A stretch of 64,000 nt of DNA. It comes from Litsea cubeba (lineage: Eukaryota; Streptophyta; Magnoliopsida; Laurales; Lauraceae). Position numbers and translations under genes: made by a program. Within the stretch, counting starts at the first letter, position 1; each line of letters begins with the position of its first letter. Location: contig CM022946.1 of NCBI GenBank assembly GCA_012931725.1, positions 114,632,399 to 114,696,398 on the forward strand, read 5' to 3'. A model generated the notes under the pieces. It had not been told where the DNA came from and made no database searches. It was given only the letters and a program-made list of their open reading frames with translations. This document shows positions 23,992-37,257 of the stretch, one piece after another.

Positions 23992-24169
23992 GACGGTTTT
24001 TTTGTGATTCGGTTTCTTCTTTGCAAGATATCTTGGGGGGAGTTTTGATAAAAATCGAAAAATGAGCTATGGAGAGTAAGGAGTTCAAATTTCTTAACAT
24101 TGACAACACTCTTATTAATTGGGAGGCTTGTATGGTGTGTGGGTCTTCTAAATCCATCAATCTTACTAG

Positions 24170-24442
24170 ATGGTGCCCACCTTTGGATGGGTCCTCAAGT
24201 TTAATGTAGATGGGGCATCTAGAGGCAAGCCGGGTCCGGGTGGTATTAGAGGAGTGCTTCGCAATTTCAAAGGTGAAGTTTTGATTTATTTCTCCAAGCC
24301 GATTGGAATTAAAGATTCTAATGAGGCGGAGGTGCTTGACATTCTAGAGGCTTTGAGAATTTATTCTGGATCGTTTGGTGATAACTTGATTGTGAAAAGT
24401 GATTCATCTAATGCAGTTTCTTTGGGTTTTATAAAAAGGTAG
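24170..24442 (+). pseudogene. LINE C-terminal RNase H-like domain
   Basis: Reads FNVDGASRGKPGPGGIRGVL with the first catalytic Asp, then NEAEVLDILEAL with the Glu and VKSDSSNAV with the next Asp. This is the RVT_3 type RNase H seen at the end of plant L1 elements. A stop follows at 24440-24442, before the last part of the domain. Confidence 0.85.
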
Positions 24443-24741
24443 GGCTCCTTGGGAATTTTTTTACATCCTTAATGAGATTAGAGTTTTGTCTTCTTTGATG
24501 TGGGTGGTCTTCAATCATGTTGTCCGGTCAACTAATACCACTACGGTTTTGCTAGCTAAACAAGGAGCAGATAGGGATGGTTCTTTTGTTGGTGTTTGAT
24601 TCTTTTAGTGTTGCTTCTTTGTATGTTTTTTTCTTCTTGAATGAGGTTTGGTATAAGGCTTTTGTACCTTTTCTCGTTCTTTTGGTTTCTTTGTTTTGAT
24701 CTTTTCTTTATTTTTATATGAGTTTCGTTTCGGATAAAAAA

Positions 24742-25193
24742 ACATGTGATTTCAATACTAAATAGGGCTTAATGTGGTTTCCAATCTCGGATGGGTCTCA
24801 TCGCGACTGGAAATGAAATTGTTCCAATTTATATCTCTATTGGAATGTTTTTTCCCTTTGTTGAACCACAGGCCTCCAAAGTTCCAATCCTCACTACCTA
24901 ACATACATCAGGCCAGCTGTCATAATGTCCATCCACCCTCCACTCCCCTCTCTCTCTCATCTCCTAAATCTCCTCTCTCTAAAATAACTGAACAATGAAA
25001 CTTCCTAAAAAAAAAATCTCAATTTCCACTTCCGATCTAAACTGATGTGGGATCCTTGGGCGACCTCATGGATGGTGGCATATGAGATTTGGACCAGTGG
25101 GACCCACTGTTCACTCTCCTCATATATTTCCAGGTGTGAGTGAAGTGAAGGTTGATACAAGCCACTGTTTGGATCAGTGGGCCCCTAGGAGTG
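24742..25193. other. Non-coding stretch
   Basis: No gene is visible. From about 25050 the GGGCCCAC-rich text leads into the tandem repeat that follows. Confidence 0.6.
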
Positions 25194-25790
25194 GTCTGGT
25201 GATGAATCAGATCCATTGGTATTTTAGATTAGAACAGTGGAACCCACCGGATTTCACACCAAGGTATTTTCAGTCGTGGAACACGTTTTTTTTTTTTCTA
25301 TGTTCTGTATGTGAAATTGAGTCCTAGGTGGGATTTATAGATGGGGACAGCCCTGTACCTGGTAGGTAATTAACATATGATCATTCCATCTAAGTTATTT
25401 AAGATATATTTATTGGTCTGGTGATGAATCAAATCCACTGGTATTTTTTATCAGACCAGTGGGACCCACCATATTTTACACCAAGGTATATTCAGGCGTG
25501 GAACACTTTTTTTTTCTATGTTCTGTATGTGAAATTAAGGCCTGGGTGGGACTTATAGATGGGGACAACCCTGTACCTGGTAGGTAATTAACATATGATC
25601 ATTCTATCTAAGTTATTTAAGGTATATTTATTGGTTTGGTGATTTTACACCAAGTTATATTCAGGCGTGGAACACTTTTTTTTTTCTATATTTTGTATGT
25701 GAAATTGAGGCTTGGGTGGGACTTATCGATGGGGACAACCATATACCTGGTAGATAATTAACATATGCTCATTCCATCTAAGGTATTTAA
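25194..25790. repeat. Three tandem ~220-bp repeats (third shortened)
   Basis: Units start GGTCTGGTGATGAATCA at 25194 and 25415 and GGTTTGGTGA at about 25635. Each has a poly-T run followed by TCTATGTTCTGTATGTGAAATT and CCTGTACCTGGTAGGTAATT. The third unit lacks about 65 bases near its start. It is non-coding. Confidence 0.85.
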
Positions 25791-26285
25791 GGTTTCTATG
25801 TGGATATTATTAAGTCATATTGGACTGTCTTCTTAAATGTGGTAGGCATATAACGTGGAATAATTGAAAGGATATATCATGTGATTATTAAGTTTGTTTG
25901 CTGTAATTTTAATAAACATTTATTATTTCAATTTCTTTTTGTGTGTTTGATTAATAATTATCTAGATTGGATATGTAAGGGAGGAAGTTTATTATTCGAC
26001 CGCACGAAACTTTGATAGTGGAGGGATTTTGCGTTCTTTCATCGGATAATATATAGATTGGGGAATTCAATTTAGGGGTTTGGGTTACATGAATATCTAA
26101 AATTGGCATTGTATAATGTGGTTATAGGTTTCAATCTAGGGGTTAGGGTATTAGGTTTTTGATAAAACGCTTCTCATCATCCCATTGTATGTATCTTTGT
26201 TTCTTTTGTCAGAATCTTTCTGTAGATCTATTTTTGAATTTGTTATATATATATGTTTTTTTTTAATGTGAATTAGAGGAGTATC
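25791..26285. other. Non-coding AT-rich stretch
   Basis: No gene is visible. If the Helitron remnant to the right has a 5' end in the window it should be here, but I find no convincing TCTATATTACTA-type terminus. Confidence 0.5.
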
Positions 26286-26880
26286 ATTTTTATTGAAGGT
26301 CAATTTGTGAGGTCTATGATTATTTGATTCTTTGATCTTTATCAAGCAATTTATGGGTCTCAGCCTGCATCATATGGTTTAATGGACGATTAGAATAGAG
26401 ATGGTGGACCACATTCATCTAGGTCCCACTTAAATATGTTTGGTCAATTTGTGAGGTCTATGATCATTTGATCCTTAGATATTTATCAAGCAATTTATGG
26501 GTCCCAGCCCGCATCATATGGTTTTATCAGCGGTTAGAATAGATCGAGATGGTGGATCCCATTCATCATGGTCCTAGTTACTTAAATAGGTTTGGTCAAT
26601 TTGTGAGGTCTATGATCATTTGATTATTTGATCTTTCTCAAGCAATTCATGGGTCCTAGCCCGCATCATATGAGTTTATGGACAGTTAGAATAGAGATGG
26701 TAAGCCCAATTGATCTGGGTCCCACTTAAATAGTTTTGGTCAATTTCTGAGGTCTATGATCATTTGATCCTTTGATCTTTATCAAGCAATTCATGGGTCC
26801 CAGCCCGCATCATATGATTTTATGGACGGTTAGAATAGAGATGGTGGACCTCATTCATCTGGGTCCCACTTAAATAGATT
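26286..26880. repeat. Short ~145-bp minisatellite array (about four to five units)
   Basis: Same unit family as the Helitron arrays (CAATTTATGGGTC..., GGTTAGAATAGA, CATTTGATC). It lies left of a MULE whose right flank is a Helitron 3' end (29592-29754), so array, MULE and end are probably one nested Helitron. Confidence 0.85.
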
Positions 26881-27121
26881 TGTTCTAGGCAAATCATCCA
26901 GCCAAATCATAATAATTCATATCAATAGCCAAAATTTTGGATTGAAATTCTTTATTTAATGTATTTTTCCTTTGAAAGAAAAACACATTTTATTGATCGT
27001 TCTATATATCTTCAAAAAGAAGCTTCACTCGAGAAAATTTAAACAATATATATATTTTGACATATGGACCGGGGCTTAGAGTAAACAAACTTCAACTGCA
27101 ATTAGGGTGTAGGTAGAAAGT

Positions 27122-29591
27122 CAATGAATTTTATATGTGAGACAAATTGTATGTGGGTTTGTGGGACAAATAACAAGTTGACACTTGTCAAAACTAGTTA
27201 GACTAATTTTAACTATGGTTAGTCAGACCAATTTGTCCCACAAATTGTATGTGGGTTTGTGGGACAAATAACAAGTTGACACTTGTCAAAACTAGTTAGA
27301 CCAGTTTTAACTATGGTTAGTTAGACCAATTTGTCCTACATATAAAATTCATTGTCTTAATCCATTTTCGGCTTTTGTTCTTACCCATTTGCATGTATCT
27401 AGTTGTTGGGTTTTCCTAATGGGGAGAGTTTATGGTCATGATTCAGATCAAACAAATGGAAGGTCTCAACCACCAACCACTCAAACTGTAATTGATGACG
27501 CTTTACAAATAATTCATCATTTGTTGATTATAACTTAAAGTACCCATAAGTACCCCTAGTAGGAAGACAAGTTAAGAATATCTGGATCGTCATGATTCAG
27601 ATCAAACAAATGGAAGGTCTCAACCACCAACCACTCAAACTGTAATTGATGACACTTTACAAATAATTCATCATCTGTTGATTATAACTTAAGGTACCCA
27701 TAAGTACCCCTAGTAGGAAGACAAGTTAAGAATATTTGGATCATTCATCTAGTAGCCCAGAATTTAGGTTGGATAGAGAATTCCAACATAGGGGAAGAAA
27801 AAAATTAAAAATGAAAACATGCCATCCTATCATGATCAAGCAAATGGGTCATGGCCCATAGATGATGATGATGGACCTCACCCAAAGGTCCATGTATTCA
27901 ACTTTTTATAGTCATTCAAAATTGAAAATTAACTTCAAAGATGAAGACATGATGGCCCACTACAATGATGTGTACCCATGCTTTGGCCTTTACATTATAG
28001 TTTTGGCCTAGTCTATCACATGATCCAATGCCTTGTTCTAAAACTCTATGTTTAATCATTCATGTGTGTACTATTAAAAAATAGTAAAAAAAAGATAGCA
28101 GATCTTTGATATGTTATTAAAATAATAAAAAATACCCAACACTAAAATATCCAAAGAATAATACATTATAGGTGGATGGAAAATTCAACTAAGAATATGT
28201 CCCTATCATTGTTTGCTCCTGCTAAAGAAAGAAACAAGTAGAAAGAGCAAAAAGGCTTGAGAAAATAACAACTGGATGAAACAAAAAGGTCATCTCTATT
28301 TTAGGTAAGTAATTCTTTCTAATTTATAAGTAGAGTTGGGTTTGAAACTAAGATTCCAAGCATTGACAAGGTGGAGCCATAAATTAATTTAGAAAAACAT
28401 AAATTATCTCATTTAATTTAATTACGAGACAAACATTGAAATCCAACATAAACGATATAAAATATAACCACCAAAACCAAAACTAATCTACGCAAACATG
28501 TTCTAAAAGACATGGACTGCTACAAGATCCCATGGTTGACCATAATGTGCTTTCGAAACATTGACAATAAACCATATCAAAAGTTGGAATTTAAATTAGG
28601 AATACTAAGATTTATTTCTACAATTAATCAATCAACAGACAACAGCTTGAAGAAGAAAATCCATCAAATTCATGAACTATTAAGCTTGGTCAGACCCCAA
28701 CAATGTGAAATCCAGCTCCACGGCCATGTGGTAAAGGACCCATGGTGTGCAATTGATAGCTAGGATCTCATCATGGCCAATAGCCAAGATAAGCCTCCTT
28801 GTTATGGTGGATTTGATCTAGTTGAGCAACGTTAAGACTAAGTCTTTTTGGTGGAGGGTCACATGGAATTTAAAGTAATCGCCTCATGAGAAAACATGTA
28901 CTTTAAATAATGTGTAGATTATCCACTCACTTTGGTTGGTGCAAATCTGGTGGAGATGAACGGCTGCGATGAAGGCTTCGCACCTCAACCCCAAGTCCTT
29001 AGATCACCCAAACTTACCTCTCTTCTTCTTCTTCTTCTCTCTCAACTCTGTGAGAGAGTGGGAATGCTTTGTGAATGCTTATATAGATTTGATTAAATTA
29101 GAAACTTTGGGTTGGTGGAAATTAGTTTTCCTAACTGACTTAGGAATCTAATCATAGTCATAAACACTAGACTTTCTAATTTTCTTCACTAAGATACATA
29201 GGCTTTCCTAATGATGCAAAGGATTCATGTCCATGCATAAAACCCCCATGCGGTTCAGGTGGGCCCCACACATCCCGTCCGTTGGATTTGCAATAAATAA
29301 AAGGTCTTTCCATAATCGACTAATGGAAAGTTGGCTGTTTGGGGTGGAATTGGTCTAATTAACCATAGTTAAAATTGGTCTAACTAGTTTTGACAAGTGT
29401 GAACTTGTTATTTGTCCCACAAACCCACATACAATTTGTCCCATATATAAAATTCATTGAGATTTTATATGTGGGACAAATTAGTCTAACTAACCATAGT
29501 TAAAATTGGTCTAACTATTTTTTGACAAGTGTCAACTTGTTATTTGTCCCACAAACCCACATACAAGTTGTCTCACATATAAAATTCGTTG
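27122..29591. mobile_element. MULE with long terminal inverted repeats, copy B (complete)
   Basis: The outermost 24 bases are inverted repeats with one mismatch (CAATGAATTTTATATGTGAG...). Each arm contains two ~120-bp subunits (about 27122-27350 and 29345-29591). The flanking 9-mers are GTAGAAAGT (27113-27121) and GTAGAAAAT (29592-29600), 8 of 9 identical. Length is 2470 bp. No transposase or recognisable captured gene is present in the interior. Confidence 0.85.
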
Positions 29592-29754
29592 GTAGAAAAT
29601 TAAGCTTCGCCTTTTTTCTTTAATTATATAATTGATGTTATAAAGCCTTTTAATTGTGGTATGTAACTCAATGACCCTATTATCCGAGTATAATTTATAT
29701 TAGTCTGTGCATTTGGTGGTTCCGTGGTCCGTGCATAACACGGAATTTTGCTAG
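29592..29754 (+). mobile_element. Helitron 3' end, copy B
   Basis: Hairpin CCGTGCATAACACGG, then AATTTTGCTAG with T next. It parallels 2817-2978 and is related to the 3' end of the complete Helitron at 34045-36333. Confidence 0.7.
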
Positions 29755-30488
29755 TATTATCTTATGATAATGATATTAAATGGTCCCACCATGACCAAGA
29801 GATTTGAGTCTCATCATGATTACCAGCATCTGTTTTATATATTGTTCCCCATTATCACTTTTTTGTAGTTTTTTTTTAATGGAAGTCTCTTTCTTCCCCT
29901 ATTATCACTTTTGTTGTAGAATCTTTTTTTAATGGAAGTCTCTTTCTTCCCCTATTATCACTTTTGTTGTAGAATCTTTTTTTAATGGAAGTCTCTTTCT
30001 AGAAAAAAAGATAAAAACAAACAGATAACCAGCATCAGACTAGAGATGGTCTCACTGTGACACACACACTCTCTCTCTCTCTCAAAAGCTCACTGTGGTA
30101 CTCACATTAGATGCATCTCAATGTTACTTTCAACATTTGGTGTGTCTATCAACATAGCAAAACTTTAATAGGTGTACATGTGATTTTGAACATCAAATGG
30201 GTTTCCCCATATTACCAATTATATTAGGTAGATCTCTTTGTGATTTCCAATATGATGTCACCACGAATATGATTCGGTTTCAAGGTATGGGATCACTTTA
30301 TCCAAATGATTTATATGTTTCTTCTTCGATCTTGTAAGTATTATTAGCACTAAAGAAAATCAAGGGCCCACATCAAAAGATAATCAACACTCAAGATTGG
30401 GCTACACGTCAGATGATAAGCAAGACCTGACATTGAGAGGATTTGATTGATCATAGTATCCTTGTTATGTAGGATCTGTATATTCACA
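29755..30488. other. Non-coding stretch, copy B counterpart of 2979-3663
   Basis: No gene is visible. One more ~62-bp unit (TTCTTCCCCTATTATCAC...) is present near 29890-29995 than in copy A, and the CA/CT microsatellite is shorter. Confidence 0.7.
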
Positions 30489-32429
30489 GGGGGCTTTGGC
30501 CGGAGGTCCCTCGAAGTAAGACTTTGTTGCAAACAGTCCACAAAAAAAAATCATGCAGCCAAAGGTCCCCCTCACACTTTTTCATACTTGAAATGACTAA
30601 TTTACCCTTTCTTTACACCCCTCTGTCCTTGTGACTATTCCTTGGGCGAGTTATTATTTGCTTGCATTCTTCTCATTGCTGCATTAGGTGATGGACACGT
30701 GGCGTGCCTTGCTGGCAATCGGTTAATTAATGCCTTACTTTTAAATAGATAGATGGATGGAGAAGACCAAAAGCCAAGACCGTTGCTTGACCTGTGGCAC
30801 TACATCGTGTACATCTCCTCTTAGCTACGTGGGACCCACATACATATATTTGTCATTTAGACATACAAATAAGGCTTTTAAATGGTATATCTATAATTAA
30901 AGCTAACTAAGCTCTCTAATATTAATATGAATCAATCTATATAGCCATATACAATAATTTCTGAATACGTAATAAATTTTAAAATAAAGCAATAAATTTC
31001 AAAAGAACGTAGATAAATTTAAAAAGATGCAAATAACTTTCAAAAAAATCGAAATAAATTTCACAAAATGTAAATAAATTTAAAAAGACTAAAAAAAATC
31101 TCAAAAAATACAAATAAATTTCAAAAGACGTAACTAAAATTAAAAAAAATGTAAATAAATCTTAAAAAATGAAAATACATTTGCCAAAACTAAGATAAAT
31201 CAATTTTCCAAATTTCATAAAAATTTGCCAAAAATGCAAGTATTTTTTTCAAAACTCAGTTAAATTTATTTAAAAAAAATGCAAATAAATTTCAAAAGAC
31301 ACAAATAAATTTTGTCCAGAACTTAGATAAATTTATCCATAACTCAGATAGATTTATCCAGAACTCAGATAAATTTGTCCAGAATTCAGATAGATTTGTC
31401 CAGAATTCAGATAGATTTGTCCAGAACTCGGATAGATTTGTCCAGAACTCAGATAAGTTTGACAAAAATTCAGATAAATTTGATAAAAACTCAGATAAAT
31501 TTGATAAAAACTCAGATAAATTTGAAAAAAAATATACAAAAAAATTCCTTTCAATAGAAAATTATAATGTGCAATGAAGAATTGACAAATTTCGAACCTT
31601 AGACCTCAGAAATGCAGAGCCACACAAGACTGTTGGTGGTGTTCCACTAAGAAAGACTTTGTGGCTAATACATCCATAACTGAGAATCTAGCACGCACAA
31701 GAGAAAAAATCTAGCCGTGATTTTAGGTCAGCCTACTATTCAAGAACTTAGAGCATTGATGATGTTCATAACTAGTGCATCTGATGGTCATACAATGAAG
31801 TGGCTAAGAGAACCTGATCTATTTGTACAACTTGGAGAATACTTTATTTCCTCAGCAGTTCATCTGATGGGCCACAACTATTGAATGATTAGGATAATGT
31901 TAACTGAACCTGACCCGAACCTGGACCTGTAATCAGCCTAGCTGGGTTGCCTAGGTCTCCTTCCCCAAACACTACTTGGCTACTGTCTCTGCAACCAGAA
32001 GAAGAAAACAGCCTTGATGCCTTACTCTTTTCTCCGACGATGGCGGATACTGCTGGAAAGCTGGTTTCCGCTGAGGTCGAGATTCACCAGCTTCTTACAA
32101 GATGTTATTTCTCCGAGCCTCTGAGATCTTTTCAGCCCAAGAACCTTCTTGATCTTCTCTGTGAGATCTGCTTCAGCACGTGAATAGGAGATTTGACTTT
32201 CCAAACCAATCGTGACACATTGCTAAGTAATCGTTACACGTTGAGGGACCACTTCAATATGTGTTGCGTCAGTTACAGGGGCAATTTTGTCTTGAAAAAT
32301 CAAAACGTTTGGCCTTAGGGACCTCTCGCTGTAAAGAGTCTAACTTAGTGGACCATAAGCCTTAATAAGTTTTTCCTTGGACCGGAGGCTGGATACATTC
32401 ACTTATAGGGACCTTTCGCTAATTTTGTC
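30489..32429. mobile_element. MULE-type element with possible gene fragment, copy B
   Basis: Counterpart of 3664-5583, flanked by ATATTCACA (30480-30488) and ATATTCGTA (32430-32438). The unrecognised fragment lies at 31947-32183, and the 21-bp minisatellite at about 31320-31530. Confidence 0.7.
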
Positions 32430-32438
32430 ATATTCGTA

Positions 32439-34044
32439 TTCCTGTAATATGTGTATGATCTGTATACTCGATTGGGTTGATATCCCTGCTCTTGTAAAAA
32501 TCTATTATAAGTAATACAATCATTCTCTCCAAAAATGCAGAGAGTGCAAAGCGAGAATTCTTTACAAGTTTGCCAGTAAACCCCTAATTGAGAATTTCTA
32601 TGAGTAAAGCTCTATTTGGGAATTCTCTATTCTTCTAAAATTTTTAAACATAAATAACACTAGCGCGCACAATGACCTTTGCTTGGCAAGCCAACCAATA
32701 ATGTTTGTACAGAATCCATATAAAAAATATAAATAAAGGTTATTTTAAATTAAATCTTCATATATCAAAAGACTAAAAAATTATATGATTAAATTATATT
32801 AAATGACAACTACAAAATAAGGACAATTAATCATTGCTCTTTTCCTTTACTTGAGGGTACACAATAGTGTATAATAAATTTTATTACCAAGGCTCTATAA
32901 AAAAAATCAAAATAAATGAATCTAGACTGCTCGGTATTAATATATTATAATAGCCCATTTCTCTTCGTTTCTCCTCTGTATTCTATTTTTTATCTTCAAA
33001 CTTCTTTGTGGAATAAGAGGATTAGACACTCTGTGCTTTTCTATTTTTATGAGAGGAAAATTCTGTATTTTTATCCTTCACATATAAATCCTCTTAATTG
33101 GGCTGGATGGAAAATCATAATAATTTCCTCTCTTGAATTCGGCACAAACACACCCTTAAACTTCATGTAGTCTTCTTTCTCGATTTGGCTTTTGCTTTTT
33201 TCTTATTTATGTTATAAGAAGGATCTCATTCCTTCAAACTAAATTACTACCTTTATCAAATTAGGGCATTCCAAATATATATATATATATATATAAAATA
33301 AAGAAACCCTGTAAATCAATTGAGTAGGATGACGTTAGCCCTTGAAACCAAGTCCACTTCAAATTAGGGTTTTACAATCCGAATCATCTTCATGAGGTTC
33401 ACACTAACTCCAACATGTGATCAATCCGCCAACATTGTTTCTTGGTATATATCTACATCCTCCGTTCCCCTTTGGTTAAGTGACCCTTTGCACGAGGTTC
33501 ATTAAAACATCTTAAAAACCATTTAGTTAAAGGGAAATTTTCAAAAAAAGTATAAAAATTCTGCCTTATTTAAAAAAATTAAGATTTGAATATTATAAAA
33601 AAATAGAAAAGTTTTCACAATTATTTCAATCAAGTACTTGAAAATAAAAAAACTTTTTTGAGAAATGACAAAAATACTCTGTCCTTATGAAGGGGTTTTG
33701 CCATTTTTAAACCTCTTTCCTAAAAAAAAAAAAAATTGTCCATTTGATTATGATGATCAAAACTATTTAATGAATCTAGTTTTTTTTTTTTTTCATTTGG
33801 AATCCCTTTTTTAACTATCCATACATAAATGCAGTTGAAGTGAGCCCCACTAGGTCAATTTGGTTGGACTTGATCATTACTCTTTAACGCCTTATTAAAG
33901 AGAATTTTTTTAATAGATATGAATCATTGAAAGAATCGTGGAAAACTTTTATACATTTTTGAAACATTCAAATGTATATATATATATATATAGAAAATCT
34001 ACATAATGCCCCTCTAAAACTTAAAGTAGCATTTCTGCCCCATA
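32439..34044. other. Non-coding AT-rich stretch, copy B
   Basis: Counterpart of 5593-7189. TA microsatellites near 33275 and 33976 are longer than in A. No gene is visible. Confidence 0.6.
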
Positions 34045-36333
34045 TCTATATTACTAAAGGGATGTACTATTCATCACATCAAGACACCTGGCGCAACCTC
34101 AAACTTTTTGCAATGCCATTTCCATGAGATCCCTAAATAAGCCAACACACCAGATGTGCTACATTTATATCAATCAATTCATGGGTCCCGGCCTGCATCA
34201 TTTGATTTTATGGACGGTTAGAATAAAGATGGTGGACCCCATTCATCTGGGTCCCACTTAAAAATATTTGGTCAATTTGTTAGGTCTATGACCATTTGAT
34301 CCTTTGATCTTTCTTAATCAATTCATGGGTCCCATCCCACATAATATGGTTTTATGGACGGTTAGAATAGAGATGGTGGACCCCATTCATCTGGGGGATT
34401 CCACTTAAATCGGTTAGGTTTGGTCAATTTGTGATGTCTATGATCATTTGATCATTTGACCTTTACCAAGCAATTCATGGGTCCCAGCCCGCATCATATG
34501 GTTTTATGAACGGATAGAATATAGATGGTGGACTCCATTCATCTTTGGGGTCCCACTTAAATAAATTAGGTTTGGTCAATTATGAGGTCTATGATCATTT
34601 GATCTTTATCAATCAATTCATGGGTCCTGGCCCGCATCATATGATTTTATGGACGGTTAGAAAAGAGATGGTGGACCCCATTCATCTGGGTCTCACTTAA
34701 AAGTATTTGGTCAATTTGTGAGGTCTGCGATCATTTGATCATTTGATCTTTTTAATACAATTCATGGGTCCCATCCCGCATAATATGGTTTGATGGACGG
34801 TTAGAATAGAGATGGTGGACCCCATTCATCTGGGGGGTTCCACTTAAATATGTTAGGTTTGGTCAATTTGTGAGGTCTATGATAATTTGATCATTTGATC
34901 TTTATCAAGCAATTCATGGTTCCCAGCCCGCATCATATGGTTTGATGGACGGTTAGAATATAGATGGTGGACCCCATTCATCTTGGGGGTCCCACTTAAA
35001 TAGGTTAGGTTTGGTCAATTTGAGAGGTCTATGATCATTTGATCTTTATCAATTAATTAATGGGTCCCAGCCCTAGGTCTATGACCATTTGGTCCTTTGA
35101 TCTTTCGTAATCAATTCATGGGTCTCATCCCGCATAATATGGTTTTATGGACGGTTAGAATAGAGATGGTGGACCCCATTCATCTGGGGGATTCCACTTA
35201 AATCGGTTAGGTTTGGCCAATTTGTGATGTCTATGATCATTTGATCATTTGACCTTTACCAAGCAATTCATGGGTCCTAGCCCGCATCATATGGTTTTAT
35301 GAACGGATAGAATATAGATGGTGGACTCCATTCATCTTTGGGGTCCCACTTAAATAAATTAGGTTTGGTCAATTATGAGGTCTATGATCATTTGATCTTT
35401 ATCAATCAATTCATGGGTCCTGGCCTGCATCATATGATTTTATGGACGGTTAGAATAGAGATGGTGGACCCCATTCATCTGGGTCTCACTTAAAAGTATT
35501 TGGTCAATTTGTGAGGTCTACGATCATTTGATCATTTGATCTTTTTAAATCAATTCATGGGTCCCATCCCGCATAATATGGTTTGATGGACGGTTAGAAT
35601 AGAGATGGTGGACCCCATTCATCTGGGGGGTTCCATTTAAATAGGTTAGGTTTGGTCAATTTGTGAGGTCTATGATCATTTGATCATTTGATCTTTATCA
35701 AGCAATTCATGGGTCCCAGCCCGCATCATATTGTTTCATGGACTGTTAGAATATAGATGGTGGACCCCATTCATCTTGGGGATCCCACTTAAATAGGTTA
35801 GGTTTGGTCAATTTGAGAGGTCTATGATCATTTGATCTTTATCAATCAATTCATGGGTCCCGGCCTGCATCATTTGATTTTATGGACGGTTAGAATAAAG
35901 ATGGTGGACCCCAATCATCTGGGTCCCACTTAAAAATATTTGGTCAATTTGTTAGGTCTACGATCATTTGATCCTTTGATCTTTCTTAATCAATTCATGG
36001 GTCCCATCCTGCATAATATGGTTTTATGGACGGTTAGAATAGAGATAGTGGACCCCATTCATCTGGGGGGGTTCCACTTAAATAGGACCCCATTCATCTT
36101 GATCCCACTTAAATATATTAGGTCAATTTGTTAGGTCTATGATCATTTGATCTTTCTTAATCAATTCATGCCTCACTTAAAGAATAAAACATTTGGAAAA
36201 AAACATAAAGATCAAATTAGCAACAAAAAAAAGGACTCACAAGTTTACTAATTAATAAATTTATTAAAATAATTCATATCGGTCTATGCATTTGGTGGTT
36301 TCGTGGTCCGTGCATAGCACAGGGTTTTGCTAG
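34045..36333 (+). mobile_element. Non-autonomous Helitron with 13-unit minisatellite, copy B
   Basis: The 5' end is TCTATATTACTAAAGGG after A. The 3' end is hairpin plus CTAG with T next. Length is 2289 bp, almost the same as copy A. The array runs from about 34170 to 36170. Confidence 0.85.
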
Positions 36334-36376
36334 TCCAACAACCAATGAAAAGTAGCTGCATTTATTATTGTTTTAA

Positions 36377-37248
36377 GAGCTTTTTGTATATAACCCCTAA
36401 GGTTTGTAGGATTTATAAATAGGCCCCTACCTTTTCTTTTTAATGCCTTTTATGTCCCTAAAATCAATATTCCTAACAAGAATGGGCAGCGCACCATGAG
36501 ATTTTTGTTGGATTCTTAAGTAAATGACATCTTTGCACTCATATCTATTATTTTATCTCAAGTCCCAATGGTTTCTCTCAATAACTCTCTCATGTACATG
36601 ACCAAGGGTGGACCCTAATACAAGGGCCTGGGGACTAAATCCCCCACCCATATCTCTCTTCCCCCCCCCCCACCCACCCCAATAAATGCTAAAAATTAAT
36701 ATATTTTTTTACATTTGCTCCTTTCCCTCAATATATTTTTTACATAGAGCCAAATGCCACCCCCTCATAAATTCTAAAAATTAAAATTTTTTTTCTCATT
36801 CCCCCAATATTTCTTTAACACCCCCTGCACATTCAACATAATCATGTATTTTGAAACTTTCATCAATCCAACGGTGGATCATGTATGGATTGGATAAATT
36901 ATAACCAGTTATAAGTACAGGTGTTGATTGTTGTCATAATTTGACTTAATAAAATGAGCCCTGTATTGATAAAATATGCTCCCACTAAGTCTCACTAAGT
37001 GCAATCTTTAATGTTACATGCTTTATAAAAAAATTGAGTCCAAGCCTATTAAATTATGCAAATAAAGATAAAAGAGATAGACAAAAGTGTCATTTCTCTC
37101 CAAAAACCTATGCATGTTGGTTGTAAGACTATTGATTTTGCGGACACATAAGTTATTAAAATGAAGAAGCAAGGGCCTATTTGTAAATACTAAAATCTCA
37201 CGGGCCTATTTACAAATCCTACAAACCTTAGGCATATACAAAAAACTC
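36377..37248. mobile_element. MULE-type MITE, copy B
   Basis: Flanked by TTGTTTTAA (36368-36376) and TTGTTTTAT (37249-37257). It is 872 bp, shorter than copy A mainly in the C/CA-repeat near 36660. Confidence 0.8.
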
Positions 37249-37257
37249 TTGTTTTAT

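Larger units (their letters stand above)
20041..24741 (+). mobile_element. Decayed 5'-truncated L1-type LINE, split by a solo LTR
   Basis: Coding similarity begins about 20045 and runs through reverse transcriptase, a zf-RVT-like domain and an RNase H-like domain to a T-rich 3' tail ending in a short A run at 24735-24741. There is no endonuclease domain, so it is 5'-truncated. Several frameshifts and stops make it dead. A 1675-bp solo LTR interrupts it at 21318-22992. I could not find a clear target duplication. Confidence 0.85.

Noticed and set aside
27122..29591. Possible chance foldback rather than a transposon
   Set aside because: The two-subunit inverted arms, 24-base matching ends and 8 of 9 target duplication make a MULE the better explanation.
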